Of a DNA stretch of 64,000 nt, positions 45,868 through 53,913 are shown piece after piece (position 1 is the first letter of the stretch; every line of letters begins with the position of its first letter). The notes beneath the pieces were generated by a model. It made no database searches. It saw only the letters and a list, made by a program, of their open reading frames with translations, and had not been told where the DNA came from. The position numbers and the translations under genes were made by a program. Origin of the DNA: UBA1930 sp943368475 (GTDB lineage: Bacteria; Bacteroidota; Bacteroidia; Chitinophagales; Chitinophagaceae); contig CALRLF020000002.1 of NCBI GenBank assembly GCA_943368475.1, positions 77,944 to 141,943 on the forward strand, read 5' to 3'.

Positions 45868-46070
45868 GAACAGAATTTTACGGGTCATTTTCTATATTAA
45901 TTTTCCCCAAATGGGCTTTTTTGTGGGCTTTGTACTACTTGTTTTTCAAATTGGCAGTGGTTAGGGCTTTTGTTACAAATACGGCACATGGCTTTGCACA
46001 AAGCTTCACCGTGTTTTCCACGCCAATCCCTCAGCCCATCAGCTGAAGAATGGCTGTTGAGCAGTTTTTT
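45868..46070. other. Non-coding gap with a possible eroded reading frame
   Basis: This part of the 542-base gap between parA and the UPF0173 gene has no intact gene. On the minus strand, 45897-46046 encodes a protein-like stretch with LRDWRGKHGEALCKAM and cysteines in CRICNKSPNHC, but no credible start: the only upstream Met falls inside a repeat array. It may be a decayed gene or part of a dispersed element. Confidence 0.4.
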
Positions 46071-46330
46071 TCTCACTGATAACACAGATAGCACAGATAG
46101 CACAGAAAAGGCTTCCTGCTATCTGTGTTATATTTTTTCTAGCAGAAATCGGGGAAATCGCCGAAAAAACATTTCAGCGTTTTTAGCGTTTTCAGCGAGC
46201 CAATTTTTTTTCTCGCAGAAAACACAGATATCACAGAAAAAATATCCGTGTTATCAGAGCTATCTGTGAGCCATTTTTTTCTCGCAGAAAACACAGATAC
46301 CACAGAAAAAAATCCATGCTTCTGTGAGCT
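46071..46330. repeat. Four tandem palindromic modules with 9-nt internal period
   Basis: Four hairpin-like modules of about 50-65 bases follow one another (46071-46132, 46140-46202, 46212-46273, 46281-46330), joined by T runs. Modules 3 and 4 begin CTCGCAGA and end TCTGTGAG, which pair with one G-T wobble. Internal units repeat every 9 bases, such as AGCACAGAT (three units from 46081) and TTTTCAGCG (three units from 46171). Module 2 uses a different word from the others. The array ends 5 bases before the stop codon of the UPF0173 gene. Confidence 0.85.
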
Positions 46331-46335
46331 ATATT

Positions 46336-47016
46336 TTAAACAGTAATTGTTTCGCCAATAGCAGGCAACAACAATACTTTGCCTTTGCTTTCAAAATAGG
46401 CTTTTGCAGCATTGTGGTCAATTTTAATATAACCAAAGGTGTCGTAATGCACACCAACAATTGTGTGTGCATCAGCAAATTCAGCTGCTTTTTCAGCGTC
46501 TTTATAATCCATGGTAAAATTGTCGCCAATAGGCATTACTGCAAAGTTCAATTTACTCCACATAGGTATCAATTGCATATCCATAGTCAATGCAGTGTCT
46601 CCAGTGTAATAAAAATTACCCTCATTGGTATTAAAAACAAATCCTAAAGGGTTGCCTCCATAAGTTCCATCAGGTAAGCAACTGCTGTGTTGTGCAACTA
46701 CGCATTTTACAGTACCAAATTCAAAATTCCATTTGCCACCTGTATTCATTGGGTGTGTATTGGCAACGCCATTTTTATTCAACCACTCATGGATTTCATA
46801 AGCAGCTACCACTTTAGCATTGGTTCTTGTTGCAATGCTTATACAATCTGCTACATGATCGGCATGGCCATGACTTAAAAAAATATAATCAGCCTCAATG
46901 CTGTTCACATCAATGTCTTTTGCCAATTCGTTATAAGTAATAAATGGATCGAACAAAATTTTCTTTCCTTTAATTTCAACTGCAAAACAAGAATGTCCGT
47001 AATACGTAAGTTTCAT
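46336..47016 (-). CDS. UPF0173 metal-dependent hydrolase (metallo-beta-lactamase fold)
   Basis: A 226-residue protein of the UPF0173 family. The fold's metal ligands are visible: HSCFAVEI, SHGHADHVAD (HxHxDH), a conserved GNPLGFV segment, TGDTALTMD and HYDTFG. Full-length for the family. It should hydrolyse an ester or phosphodiester-like bond, but no physiological substrate is known. Its 3' end abuts the palindromic array. Confidence 0.88.
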   Translation of the reverse strand: MKLTYYGHSCFAVEIKGKKILFDPFITYNELAKDIDVNSIEADYIFLSHGHADHVADCISIATRTNAKVVAAYEIHEWLNKNGVANTHPMNTGGKWNFEFGTVKCVVAQHSSCLPDGTYGGNPLGFVFNTNEGNFYYTGDTALTMDMQLIPMWSKLNFAVMPIGDNFTMDYKDAEKAAEFADAHTIVGVHYDTFGYIKIDHNAAKAYFESKGKVLLLPAIGETITV

Positions 47017-47176
47017 GATTTTTGTTTTTTAACTTTCAACAATGCAATATACAGTAACTGAGTTTCGGCTTTTATACAAGTAATTTAACTACTTCAAATT
47101 TTTGCAATCAGTTTTTGTATAAGGTTTAATGATTGATTACAATTAATGAACAATTTTGTTTGTCTTAGAAAATAGT

Positions 47177-47710
47177 TTAGCTATTATGCACAATTGAGTA
47201 GCCAATTAATGCAGGGTTTTCAGCATCAGTTTTATGGGAGTTGATAAATGAAAACTTTTCTAACAATTTTATAGAAGGCTGGTTGTTTTGATGAACGAAG
47301 GCTTCTATTGTTTCAACCTGAAGTGTATTGAATGCATAGTACATTACTTTTTCAACAGCTTCTGTCATTGTTCCTTGAGATTGATAGCTTGGCAACAGTT
47401 CAAACCCAATTTCACAGTTCTTGTGTTCTTTTGAAAAGCCAAATAGGCAAATGGTTCCAACCAATACATTGTTGTTAGCCAAAGTTATTGCCCAATAGAG
47501 GGCTTTATTGGTATCAATATTTTCATTAACGGCTTGTATAAATTTTCTTGCATCTTCAATAGCGTTGCATATTGGACGGTCGAGGTATTTATTTATTTCT
47601 TTATCAGTACGTAAAGTAAAAATTGCCTGCTCATCGTTAAGGGTAAGTTTTCGAAGTACCAACCTTTCAGTGGTTAAAATTGGGAAAGGGTTGATAAAGT
47701 TGTTTAACAT
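47177..47710 (-). CDS. GNAT N-acetyltransferase (RimJ/RimL type)
   Basis: A 177-residue protein. It begins with the usual TERLVLRKLTLNDEQAIF strand-helix, has a CoA-binding segment ELLPSYQSQGTMTEAVEKVM (Q-x-x-G-x-A shape with T in place of A) and ends with NQPSIKLLEKFSFINSH. Such enzymes acetylate protein N-termini or small molecules. The substrate is unknown. It opens the accessory-looking stretch 47-50 kb. Confidence 0.85.
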   Translation of the reverse strand: MLNNFINPFPILTTERLVLRKLTLNDEQAIFTLRTDKEINKYLDRPICNAIEDARKFIQAVNENIDTNKALYWAITLANNNVLVGTICLFGFSKEHKNCEIGFELLPSYQSQGTMTEAVEKVMYYAFNTLQVETIEAFVHQNNQPSIKLLEKFSFINSHKTDAENPALIGYSIVHNS

Positions 47711-47759
47711 GTTTTGATATATTGATTTGTAGGTGGTGAAGATTTGTATTGTTTTTTAA

Positions 47760-48290
47760 TCAATCAATTTTGGAATTAGTTTCCAAAAGTTGTTTTGCCA
47801 ATTTCAAATTTGTTTTGTCGCTTTTATTAATTGCTAAAAAATATTTTGACTGCCAAAGCTGCGTTTTTTCTGCTTGCTTATTTGTTACTATGTCCCAAGG
47901 AGGATAAACCCTAATTCCACATTTTCCTTTTTTGTTGTATCCTGTTATAATTCCTTTATCAAGGAGGATAGACTTTGGGAAAATAAATTGCCCAAAATCA
48001 TCGCCTCTGTTCGTAGAGATAATTACAAAATCAAATTCATCTGTCAGGTTAAAAGGTTCTGTTTTTCCCTTGGAATTTCGTTTCCAAATTGTTACAAATT
48101 GTCCGGCTTTGGTTGGTGTGATTTTAGAAATTCTAAAATTAATTTTAAAGTCATTCAATTTAAAAGAACAAGCTCCATATTCTTGGCTTTCATCTTCTAT
48201 TTTAAGTGTATTAAATTCAAAACCACATTTGTCATATACCAAATGTTTAGCAGTGAAAAGATGTTTTTCTAAATAGCTGTTGTTTTGCAA
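47760..48290 (-). CDS. MepB family protein
   Basis: A 176-residue protein starting at a TTG codon at 48290; no ATG is available before the conserved region. Recognisable MepB segments are GACSFKLNDFKINFRISKIT, GQFVTIWKRNSKGKTEPF, FGQFIFPKSILLDKGII and KGKCGIRVYPPWD. The founding member is co-transcribed with the MepA efflux pump in Staphylococcus, but its function is not known. No pump lies next to it here. Distribution is patchy, which fits horizontal spread. Confidence 0.83.
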   Translation of the reverse strand: MQNNSYLEKHLFTAKHLVYDKCGFEFNTLKIEDESQEYGACSFKLNDFKINFRISKITPTKAGQFVTIWKRNSKGKTEPFNLTDEFDFVIISTNRGDDFGQFIFPKSILLDKGIITGYNKKGKCGIRVYPPWDIVTNKQAEKTQLWQSKYFLAINKSDKTNLKLAKQLLETNSKID

Positions 48291-48370
48291 TGCTCTTATA
48301 TATTTTAGTTCTGTATTTGTTGCATTGAAAGAACGGCTTTAGACGTTCTGCATGGAACTTTTGAATACCA

Positions 48371-48871
48371 TCAGCTTTCTATTGTCATATAGTTCATTTC
48401 CCCTGTTGCATTTATAAAAATTACAACTAGGTGGTCTGCAATTTCAGGATTAATAGAATAATCAAAAGTTGCAAAGTTCTCTTCACTGTCAGGATAAAAT
48501 CCAATTCTCACAAGTCGTAAAGAATTCATCAGTTGAATTTCATTAGTTACTGTTTTATTGTCGAAGTCTATAAAGTCAGCAAGTTCTTCTTGGTCAAAAT
48601 TTTCAATACAATGTTCTACATAAGTTCTTACTGTATCACAACCTTCATTTGCATAATCTTGTTCAATATGCTTCTTATTTTTGGTGTCGTAAGACTTTAA
48701 ATTTTCTATAAATTCCTTTACAATGTCTAAACGATCTGTGTGAATGTTTTTGTGCTCAAAATTCAGGTCAATTTGAATTTCGTGTCCATTAAAATCAATT
48801 TCTGTGTCATAGTATTCATCAAGATTTTTTGGGTTAAGTTCTGGGAAGTGTGGTAATGAAAAGTTTGCCAT
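48371..48871 (-). CDS. DUF2004 domain protein
   Basis: A 166-residue acidic protein. It starts ANFSLPHFPELNPKNLDEYY, then IDFNGHEIQIDLNFE, and ends with ATFDYSINPEIADHLVVIF and GEMNYMTIES, the characteristic pattern of DUF2004. No transmembrane segment or signal is present, so it is likely cytoplasmic. Function is unknown. It belongs to the accessory group of singletons on the minus strand. Confidence 0.78.
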   Translation of the reverse strand: MANFSLPHFPELNPKNLDEYYDTEIDFNGHEIQIDLNFEHKNIHTDRLDIVKEFIENLKSYDTKNKKHIEQDYANEGCDTVRTYVEHCIENFDQEELADFIDFDNKTVTNEIQLMNSLRLVRIGFYPDSEENFATFDYSINPEIADHLVVIFINATGEMNYMTIES

Positions 48872-48955
48872 TGGTTAAATTTTGTTTTAAGTGTCTTGTC
48901 CTGAAATTAGTTGACTCGTTAAGGCTACTGTCTTTCTTCTTTTCTATGTAATAAT

Positions 48956-50158
48956 TTAAACTTTGTATTTTGTTATATCAATCATTGAACCTCTTTCTAT
49001 CACTGGCTGTGCTATAAAAAATTTATTCTCTCGTAAATGTATTACTACGTGCCAATACATTCTTTCATCGTTTTCAGTTGTCCAAAAGTTTTTAACTAAT
49101 GGTTCAAATTCTTTGTAAGGAATTATGAAAATATTTTTTGATGAACCACAACCAAATGAGATGTAAGCTTTCTCACAACTTTTGAGAAATTCATTCTGAT
49201 ATGGGTGAAAAGCAAACCAAAATTTCTCAAATTGTCCTTGCTTATGGGCTTTAGAAATAGCACAAATTAGTCCAATTGATTTTTCTTTATTTGTATAAGA
49301 ACTTCTTGTTTGTTTAATCAAACTAAGATTTAGTTTAGCCTGAATTTTAGTCAAACATTCCTCGTGGAAATTAACTGGTGTAACTTTTTCTTCAGATGAT
49401 TTTCTCTTTTTCTTTTCTGTTAAAACTTCTTCGACTTCATCAATTTCTTCTTCAGCTTGTTCAACAAGTTGAAGGTCTTTTGTAGTTAAGAATATCAACT
49501 CTATTAGTTTGTCAATTCTCGTATATTCTTTCGGTTTTAAAAGTTCATTTATTTGCTGAATAGTTTTGCTGTCATTAAGTGTTTCTTTCAAACTCAAAAG
49601 TTTTAGTAATGAGTCTGTACTCAATAATCTAATGTCCCAAGCGTGCCTTGAACCTCTTATTTGAGCTTCAAGGTCTCCTGTATCTTGTCTACCAACAACA
49701 ATTAGAATTGAAGAATTAATTTTGTCTATACGAGATTGATCAATTAGTTTTTGTCTATATACAGCAAGTGTGTCAAGATTGATTCTGTAAGCATCTGTTG
49801 TTTTCACTTCAAGTACAATGCTATGCCCCTCGGTGGAAGTCCATATTCCATCAAAACCAATGTTATTTTGTTTGCCTCTATAAAGTCCATTCTCAATTAC
49901 AAAACCAAGTCTTGTCCCAATTTGATTGATAATATCTTGAAGTGCAAAACCACCATCATCAAACTTTTCAGTTAAACAATTGTCTGCAAATTGTTTGAGA
50001 AGATTAGAAGGAACTTGGTCAAGAAGTTCACGAAATTCTTTTGAAGTAACATTATTATCTTTAAGTTTTCCGTCACCTGCAAATGCAAGAATTTGGGAAA
50101 GTGTTTTTGAGTTAAATGTTCCTTTGCTCTTTGCCCAAATTTCTGATATACTATTCAT
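48956..50158 (-). CDS. PD-(D/E)XK nuclease-like protein, putative defence or restriction factor
   Basis: A 400-residue protein. Residues 95-120 form a PD-(D/E)XK-like active site: D103 in IGFDGIW and E117-x-K119 in VLEVKTTD, with spacing D-x13-E-x-K. VGRQDTGDLEAQIRGSRHAW (155-174) is a conserved-looking segment beside it. A charged linker, rich in Glu then Lys (~225-260), joins a C-terminal domain with WFAFHPYQNEFLK and YWHVVIHL. The first ~85 residues are helical and perhaps target-binding. It could be a Mrr-like or stand-alone restriction endonuclease. No methyltransferase or partner gene lies beside it. Confidence 0.6.
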   Translation of the reverse strand: MNSISEIWAKSKGTFNSKTLSQILAFAGDGKLKDNNVTSKEFRELLDQVPSNLLKQFADNCLTEKFDDGGFALQDIINQIGTRLGFVIENGLYRGKQNNIGFDGIWTSTEGHSIVLEVKTTDAYRINLDTLAVYRQKLIDQSRIDKINSSILIVVGRQDTGDLEAQIRGSRHAWDIRLLSTDSLLKLLSLKETLNDSKTIQQINELLKPKEYTRIDKLIELIFLTTKDLQLVEQAEEEIDEVEEVLTEKKKRKSSEEKVTPVNFHEECLTKIQAKLNLSLIKQTRSSYTNKEKSIGLICAISKAHKQGQFEKFWFAFHPYQNEFLKSCEKAYISFGCGSSKNIFIIPYKEFEPLVKNFWTTENDERMYWHVVIHLRENKFFIAQPVIERGSMIDITKYKV

Positions 50159-50663
50159 TTATATGTTTTGTCGAATTATTTAGAAGTGTCCTCTAAGGTT
50201 GAAGCCAACAATTAAATGTACATCACTAATTAACTCAACAAAAATTAATCTAATTAATTTATAACATCTTTCTGTAGCTTGACTTATTCGATTTAGAATA
50301 AACTAAATAATTTATCCTAAACCGCTTTCGACAGGCTCAAGCTGACAGGCTTATGAATAGTAGAATCATTGTTAGGCTAAGCCGTTTAATTTCATCGATA
50401 CTTATTTACTTGCCACATATTTGTTCTACTAATGATGGGCTGCCTGACAGAGTGGAAATCCCCTGCTGTTTAGCAGGGATTGCAACGATGGCAGGAACTG
50501 CTGCTGGGTTTTATTGTGTTGCTGATAGCCCCAAATTACTACTTGATTTTTGGGTATACTTCAACAATAGCATTGTTTAAATTGTATTGCTTGGAGATTT
50601 TGTTTTTTTTAATGCAATATTTGCTTTGCTCAATCGTCAATCCCACTCACAAAAAGATTAGAA
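50159..50663. other. 505-base intergenic region with hairpin and repeat-like segments
   Basis: I see no credible gene. At 50323-50350 a segment starting GCTTTCGACAGGCTC resembles the insert in the repeat at 39541-39570. At 50461-50478 a perfect 7-bp hairpin (CCCTGCT/AGCAGGG) has a GTTT loop and extends outward past a one-base bulge with AAT/ATT. The bases around it, about 50440-50530, are richer in G+C than the flanks. Two overlapping frames here (50353-50580 and 50480-50671) have no family match and no coding signature. Confidence 0.5.
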
Positions 50664-51911
50664 ATGCGTAACTCAGGAACTATTTGGATTATAGCTGGCA
50701 TCATGCTTTTATTGGATGTATATGTTTTTCAGGCTGTAAAAACTGTAACACAAGGTGCTGGTGAAAGAACAAGATTGTGGGTGCATGGTATTTATTGGGT
50801 GGTAAGTGCTGTAACCATTGTGGTTTTGATTTCTTTTCCTTACATACAGGCATTACAAACGAGTAAGTTTTTCAGGAATTATATTTTTGCCATTTTGGTG
50901 GGGCTGTTTATTGCCAAGCTAATTGGTACTTTATTTTTTTTGGTAGATGATGTAAGAAGAGGAGTGATGTGGCTGATGAGTAAAATTGCTCCAACTGCTG
51001 GTGCTCATTTTGCTGATGAAGGTGGCAGCATTAGCAGAAGTGCTTTTTTAAGTTGGATGGGTTTGGGTGCAGGAGCTACTTTGTTTGGTTCTTTACTGTA
51101 TGGATTTGGCAATAAGTACAATTATCAATTAAAGAAAGTGCCATTAAGTTTTAGTAATCTTCCACAGGCGTTTAAAGGATTTAAAATTGTGCATATAAGC
51201 GATGTACACAGTGGTAGTTTTCAAGATAAAGCAGCTGTTAAAAAAGGGATTGATTTAATTAATGCTCAACAACCCGATTTAATTTTATTTACTGGCGATT
51301 TGGTAAACGACAGGCATGATGAAATGCTGGAATACATGGATATTTTTAGTACACTGAAAGCCAAACATGGTGTGTATAGTACTTTGGGCAATCATGATTA
51401 TGGAGATTATGTTTCATGGCCAAGTGCTACTGCCAAAACAGAAAATTTAGAAAAATTAAAAAATGTTCATGCAAAAATGGGCTGGCGTTTATTAATGAAT
51501 GAACATGTTGCCATAGAGAAAAATAATGACGCATTTGCGTTGTTGGGTATTGAAAATTGGGGTGCAAAAGGACGTTTTCCTAAGTATGGTAAAATGCAGG
51601 AAGCCTATCCCGGAACGGAAAAATATGCTTTTAAAATTTTAATGAGTCACGACCCAAGCCATTGGGATGCTCAGGTAAAAACAGAATATAAAGACATTGA
51701 TTTAATGCTGGCTGGTCATACACATGGTATGCAGTTTGGCTTAGAGAATCCTTACTTTAAATGGAGCCCTGTGCAATGGATGTACAAACAATGGGCAGGT
51801 TTGTATGAAGAGGGCAATCAAAAATTATATGTAAATCGTGGATTTGGTTTTATTGGTTATCCTGGAAGGGTAGGTATTTTGCCAGAGATTACCTTGATTG
51901 AGTTGGGATAA
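50664..51911 (+). CDS. Membrane-anchored metallophosphoesterase (YkuE-like)
   Basis: A 415-residue protein. Four hydrophobic segments fill residues ~5-165. The calcineurin-like domain follows with HISDVHSG (~176), FTGDLVND (~210), LGNHDYG (~241), SHDPSHWD (~329) and AGHTHGMQ (~349), the complete set of metal ligands. Related proteins act on phospholipids or lipid A precursors at the outer face of the membrane. The substrate here is not known. Confidence 0.87.
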   Translation: MRNSGTIWIIAGIMLLLDVYVFQAVKTVTQGAGERTRLWVHGIYWVVSAVTIVVLISFPYIQALQTSKFFRNYIFAILVGLFIAKLIGTLFFLVDDVRRGVMWLMSKIAPTAGAHFADEGGSISRSAFLSWMGLGAGATLFGSLLYGFGNKYNYQLKKVPLSFSNLPQAFKGFKIVHISDVHSGSFQDKAAVKKGIDLINAQQPDLILFTGDLVNDRHDEMLEYMDIFSTLKAKHGVYSTLGNHDYGDYVSWPSATAKTENLEKLKNVHAKMGWRLLMNEHVAIEKNNDAFALLGIENWGAKGRFPKYGKMQEAYPGTEKYAFKILMSHDPSHWDAQVKTEYKDIDLMLAGHTHGMQFGLENPYFKWSPVQWMYKQWAGLYEEGNQKLYVNRGFGFIGYPGRVGILPEITLIELG

Positions 51912-52025
51912 GGAAGGATGAAGGTGTGAGGTATATGGCTAAAGGTTGAAGGAGAAAGTCGTAAGGTGTAAGGTTTAAGATGATTGTAGCATTTACTGTT
52001 GACTGTCGACCATGGACTATTGACT
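51912..52025. repeat. Two arrays with a 7-nt period
   Basis: The first array has ten consecutive 7-nt units at 51912-51981, consensus NTAAGGT. The second has five units at 51991-52025, consensus ATTGACT. The words differ, but the period is the same and both run on the same strand. They fill the gap between the metallophosphoesterase stop and the convergent DUF2805 stop codon at 52027. Confidence 0.82.
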
Positions 52026-52026
52026 A

Positions 52027-52296
52027 TTACCGCTTACTAATTTTATTCATGCTAATGTTTCGTTGTAGGCTGCATTTAAAACGGCTTACATCGCTGGTTC
52101 TTAATTTAACATGTTTGGTAGTACGACCTTGCATACGTTTACGCCACATTTTAAAACTGCTTGGTTTGCTGTTGCTACGCATTAATTCAATTACTTCTTT
52201 TTCTTTTAAACCAAACTGAAATTCAATGGCTTCGAATGGGGTTCTGTCTTCCCAAGCCATTTCTATAATTCTGTCAATATCTTTTTCTTCGAACAT
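52027..52296 (-). CDS. TIGR03643/DUF2805 family small protein
   Basis: An 89-residue basic protein. It starts EEKDIDRIIEMAWEDRTPFE, a signature for the family, followed by FQFGLKEKEVIELMR (helix-turn-helix-like), and SSFKMWRKRMQGRTTKH. The mix of helix-turn-helix shape and basic tail suggests nucleic acid binding, but no role is established. The second half (VSRFKCSLQRNISMNK) is variable between members. Confidence 0.83.
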   Translation of the reverse strand: MFEEKDIDRIIEMAWEDRTPFEAIEFQFGLKEKEVIELMRSNSKPSSFKMWRKRMQGRTTKHVKLRTSDVSRFKCSLQRNISMNKISKR

Positions 52297-52392
52297 AAAC
52301 TATAAACAAAGTATCTGTTAAAAAAGTTCTTTGGTAAACGAATCTTTTATTTGTGGTATCATTATTGAAAAAGGAACAAAAAAATAAACATT

Positions 52393-52968
52393 ATGAAAAG
52401 AGTAATCTTAGTGCTTACAGTTATGACTATTGGAATGGTAACCGTACAGGCACAGAAAGTAGCCTTATTAGCAAAAGCAGGAGCCAACTTTACAAAAATA
52501 GATGGTAAAGAATTTAAAGATGGTTACACAACTGGTTTTCATGTTGGTGGAGCAGTAGAAATTGGCCTTACCAAAACCATTGGCATACAGCCAGAAGTAT
52601 TGTTTAGTCAGGTAAAAACATCTTCTATTTCAACTTCTATTTTGGGTTTTAATGCCAACAATGAAGTTAAATTAGATTACTTATCAATTCCTTTATTATT
52701 AAGAATTAATGCAACTAAATTGCTGACAATTCATGTGGGTCCAGAATACAGTATTTTAATTTCGAACGATAAAGATTTGTTGCAAAACGGACAGTCAGCT
52801 TTTAAATCGGGCAACTTTGCTATGATTGGTGGTGTACAGTTAAATCTTAGTTCAGTTAGATTATATGGACGTTACAATGTTGGTTTATCATCTATTGAAG
52901 ATGCACCCAATACCGATAAATGGAAGAGCCAACAAATACAAGTGGGACTTGCGTTTAACTTGCTATAA
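52393..52968 (+). CDS. Outer-membrane beta-barrel (PorT-like), tandem copy 1
   Basis: A 191-residue protein with signal peptide (VILVLTVMTIGMVTVQA, cut before QKV). The mature part is an 8-strand-type barrel with alternating hydrophobic residues, ending in F-x-LL (GLAFNLL) as barrels often do. KAGANFTKIDGKEFKDGY and GIQPEVLFSQVK are shared with the next gene. It should sit in the outer membrane; function is unknown. The pair is a clear duplication. Confidence 0.84.
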   Translation: MKRVILVLTVMTIGMVTVQAQKVALLAKAGANFTKIDGKEFKDGYTTGFHVGGAVEIGLTKTIGIQPEVLFSQVKTSSISTSILGFNANNEVKLDYLSIPLLLRINATKLLTIHVGPEYSILISNDKDLLQNGQSAFKSGNFAMIGGVQLNLSSVRLYGRYNVGLSSIEDAPNTDKWKSQQIQVGLAFNLL

Positions 52969-53039
52969 AGCAAAATGTAAATACCCATATAGTGGTATAA
53001 TTTAAGAGGAAACCATTGTTAATTTTGAAAAAAAACAAC

Positions 53040-53609
53040 ATGAAGAAATTGATTTTAAGTACAATGATTGGTGCAATGTTATTTGGAACTGCATTTGCAC
53101 AAAAAGGATTTCATTTAGTAGCAAAAGGTGGTGTGAACTACGGAAAGATTAAAGGACAATCGTTTAAAGATGGTTACAATTTAGGCTATCATGCAGGCGG
53201 TTCTATTGAATGGGATTTTTCTAAAGGAATTGGCATTCAACCAGAAGTATTGTTTAGTCAGGTTACTGTTGCTGGTAATAGTGGTGCAGTAACACCAACA
53301 CAAGATAGTAAGTTGAACTATTTGTCTATTCCAATTTTATTGAGAATTAATTTAGGTAAAATGTTTACGTTAAATCTTGGCCCTGAGTACAGCATTTTAA
53401 TGAGCCAAGAAAAAACTTTTGTGAATAATGCAGGTGATGCTTTTAAAGATGGAAATTTTGCTGCTGTAGCTGGCTTACAATTGAATTTAAAAACATTAAG
53501 GGCTCATATACGATATAATATTGGCTTAAGTGATATTAACCAGTTGGGCAATGCCGATAATTATAAAAGTGAAATGATTCAATTAGGCGTTGGATTCAAA
53601 ATATTTTAA
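53040..53609 (+). CDS. Outer-membrane beta-barrel (PorT-like), tandem copy 2
   Basis: About 189 residues from the ATG at 53040 (MKKLILSTMIGAMLFGTAFA signal). A TTG eight codons earlier is rejected because it precedes the signal with no gain. It shares KGGVNYGKIKGQSFKDGY, GIQPEVLFSQVTV and LNLGPEYSILMS with copy 1, and ends GVGFKIF as a barrel should. The gene is 71 bases after copy 1 and is followed by a strong terminator. Confidence 0.85.
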   Translation: MKKLILSTMIGAMLFGTAFAQKGFHLVAKGGVNYGKIKGQSFKDGYNLGYHAGGSIEWDFSKGIGIQPEVLFSQVTVAGNSGAVTPTQDSKLNYLSIPILLRINLGKMFTLNLGPEYSILMSQEKTFVNNAGDAFKDGNFAAVAGLQLNLKTLRAHIRYNIGLSDINQLGNADNYKSEMIQLGVGFKIF

Positions 53610-53913
53610 TCAATAGTATTTTCAAACACTTTTAACGGCTGCACAAATTGTGCAGCCGTTTTTTATTTGCGTATTTTCTGGGGCGAAATTCTATGCTGTG
53701 AGATTTTTTCCGTTGGGTGGAATTTTTTAGCTAATTAAACATTTGTTAGTATAACCATAAAGGGTACAAGTCTATATTATTTAATTTAAACAGGCTTTGA
53801 GCAACAATGTTTTTTTAGAAAAGTTGTGCTCCAATTGGATAATCATGCCTGTTTCTTAATGGCTAAAGTTAAAGTGGATACTTTCTTGAATCTTATGATG
53901 AAAATTCAAAAGT
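53610..53913. other. 304-base intergenic region
   Basis: Apart from the terminator at 53634-53664, I see nothing coding and no convincing promoter here. Frames are short and low in complexity. Confidence 0.5.
53634..53664 (+). terminator. Strong rho-independent terminator
   Basis: A perfect 11-bp stem AACGGCTGCAC at 53634-53644 with 53650-53660, loop AAATT, then a T run. It closes the two barrel-protein genes. Confidence 0.92.

Noticed and set aside
45970..46269. Open frame with repeated Asp-Ser-Thr residues
   Set aside because: It translates the 9-nt palindromic modules; a period of 9 keeps any frame open. No family match and unlike coding sequence.
44994..46335. Possible parS site near parA
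   Set aside because: I looked for a TGTTTCACGTGAAACA-like palindrome near parAB; only a short TGTTTCTAAACA-type palindrome overlapping the promoter region is present, which is too weak.
50353..50580. 75-residue frame in the gap upstream of the metallophosphoesterase
   Set aside because: Overlaps a second open frame and a hairpin; codon pattern and hydrophobicity give no support for either frame. Treated as repeat DNA.
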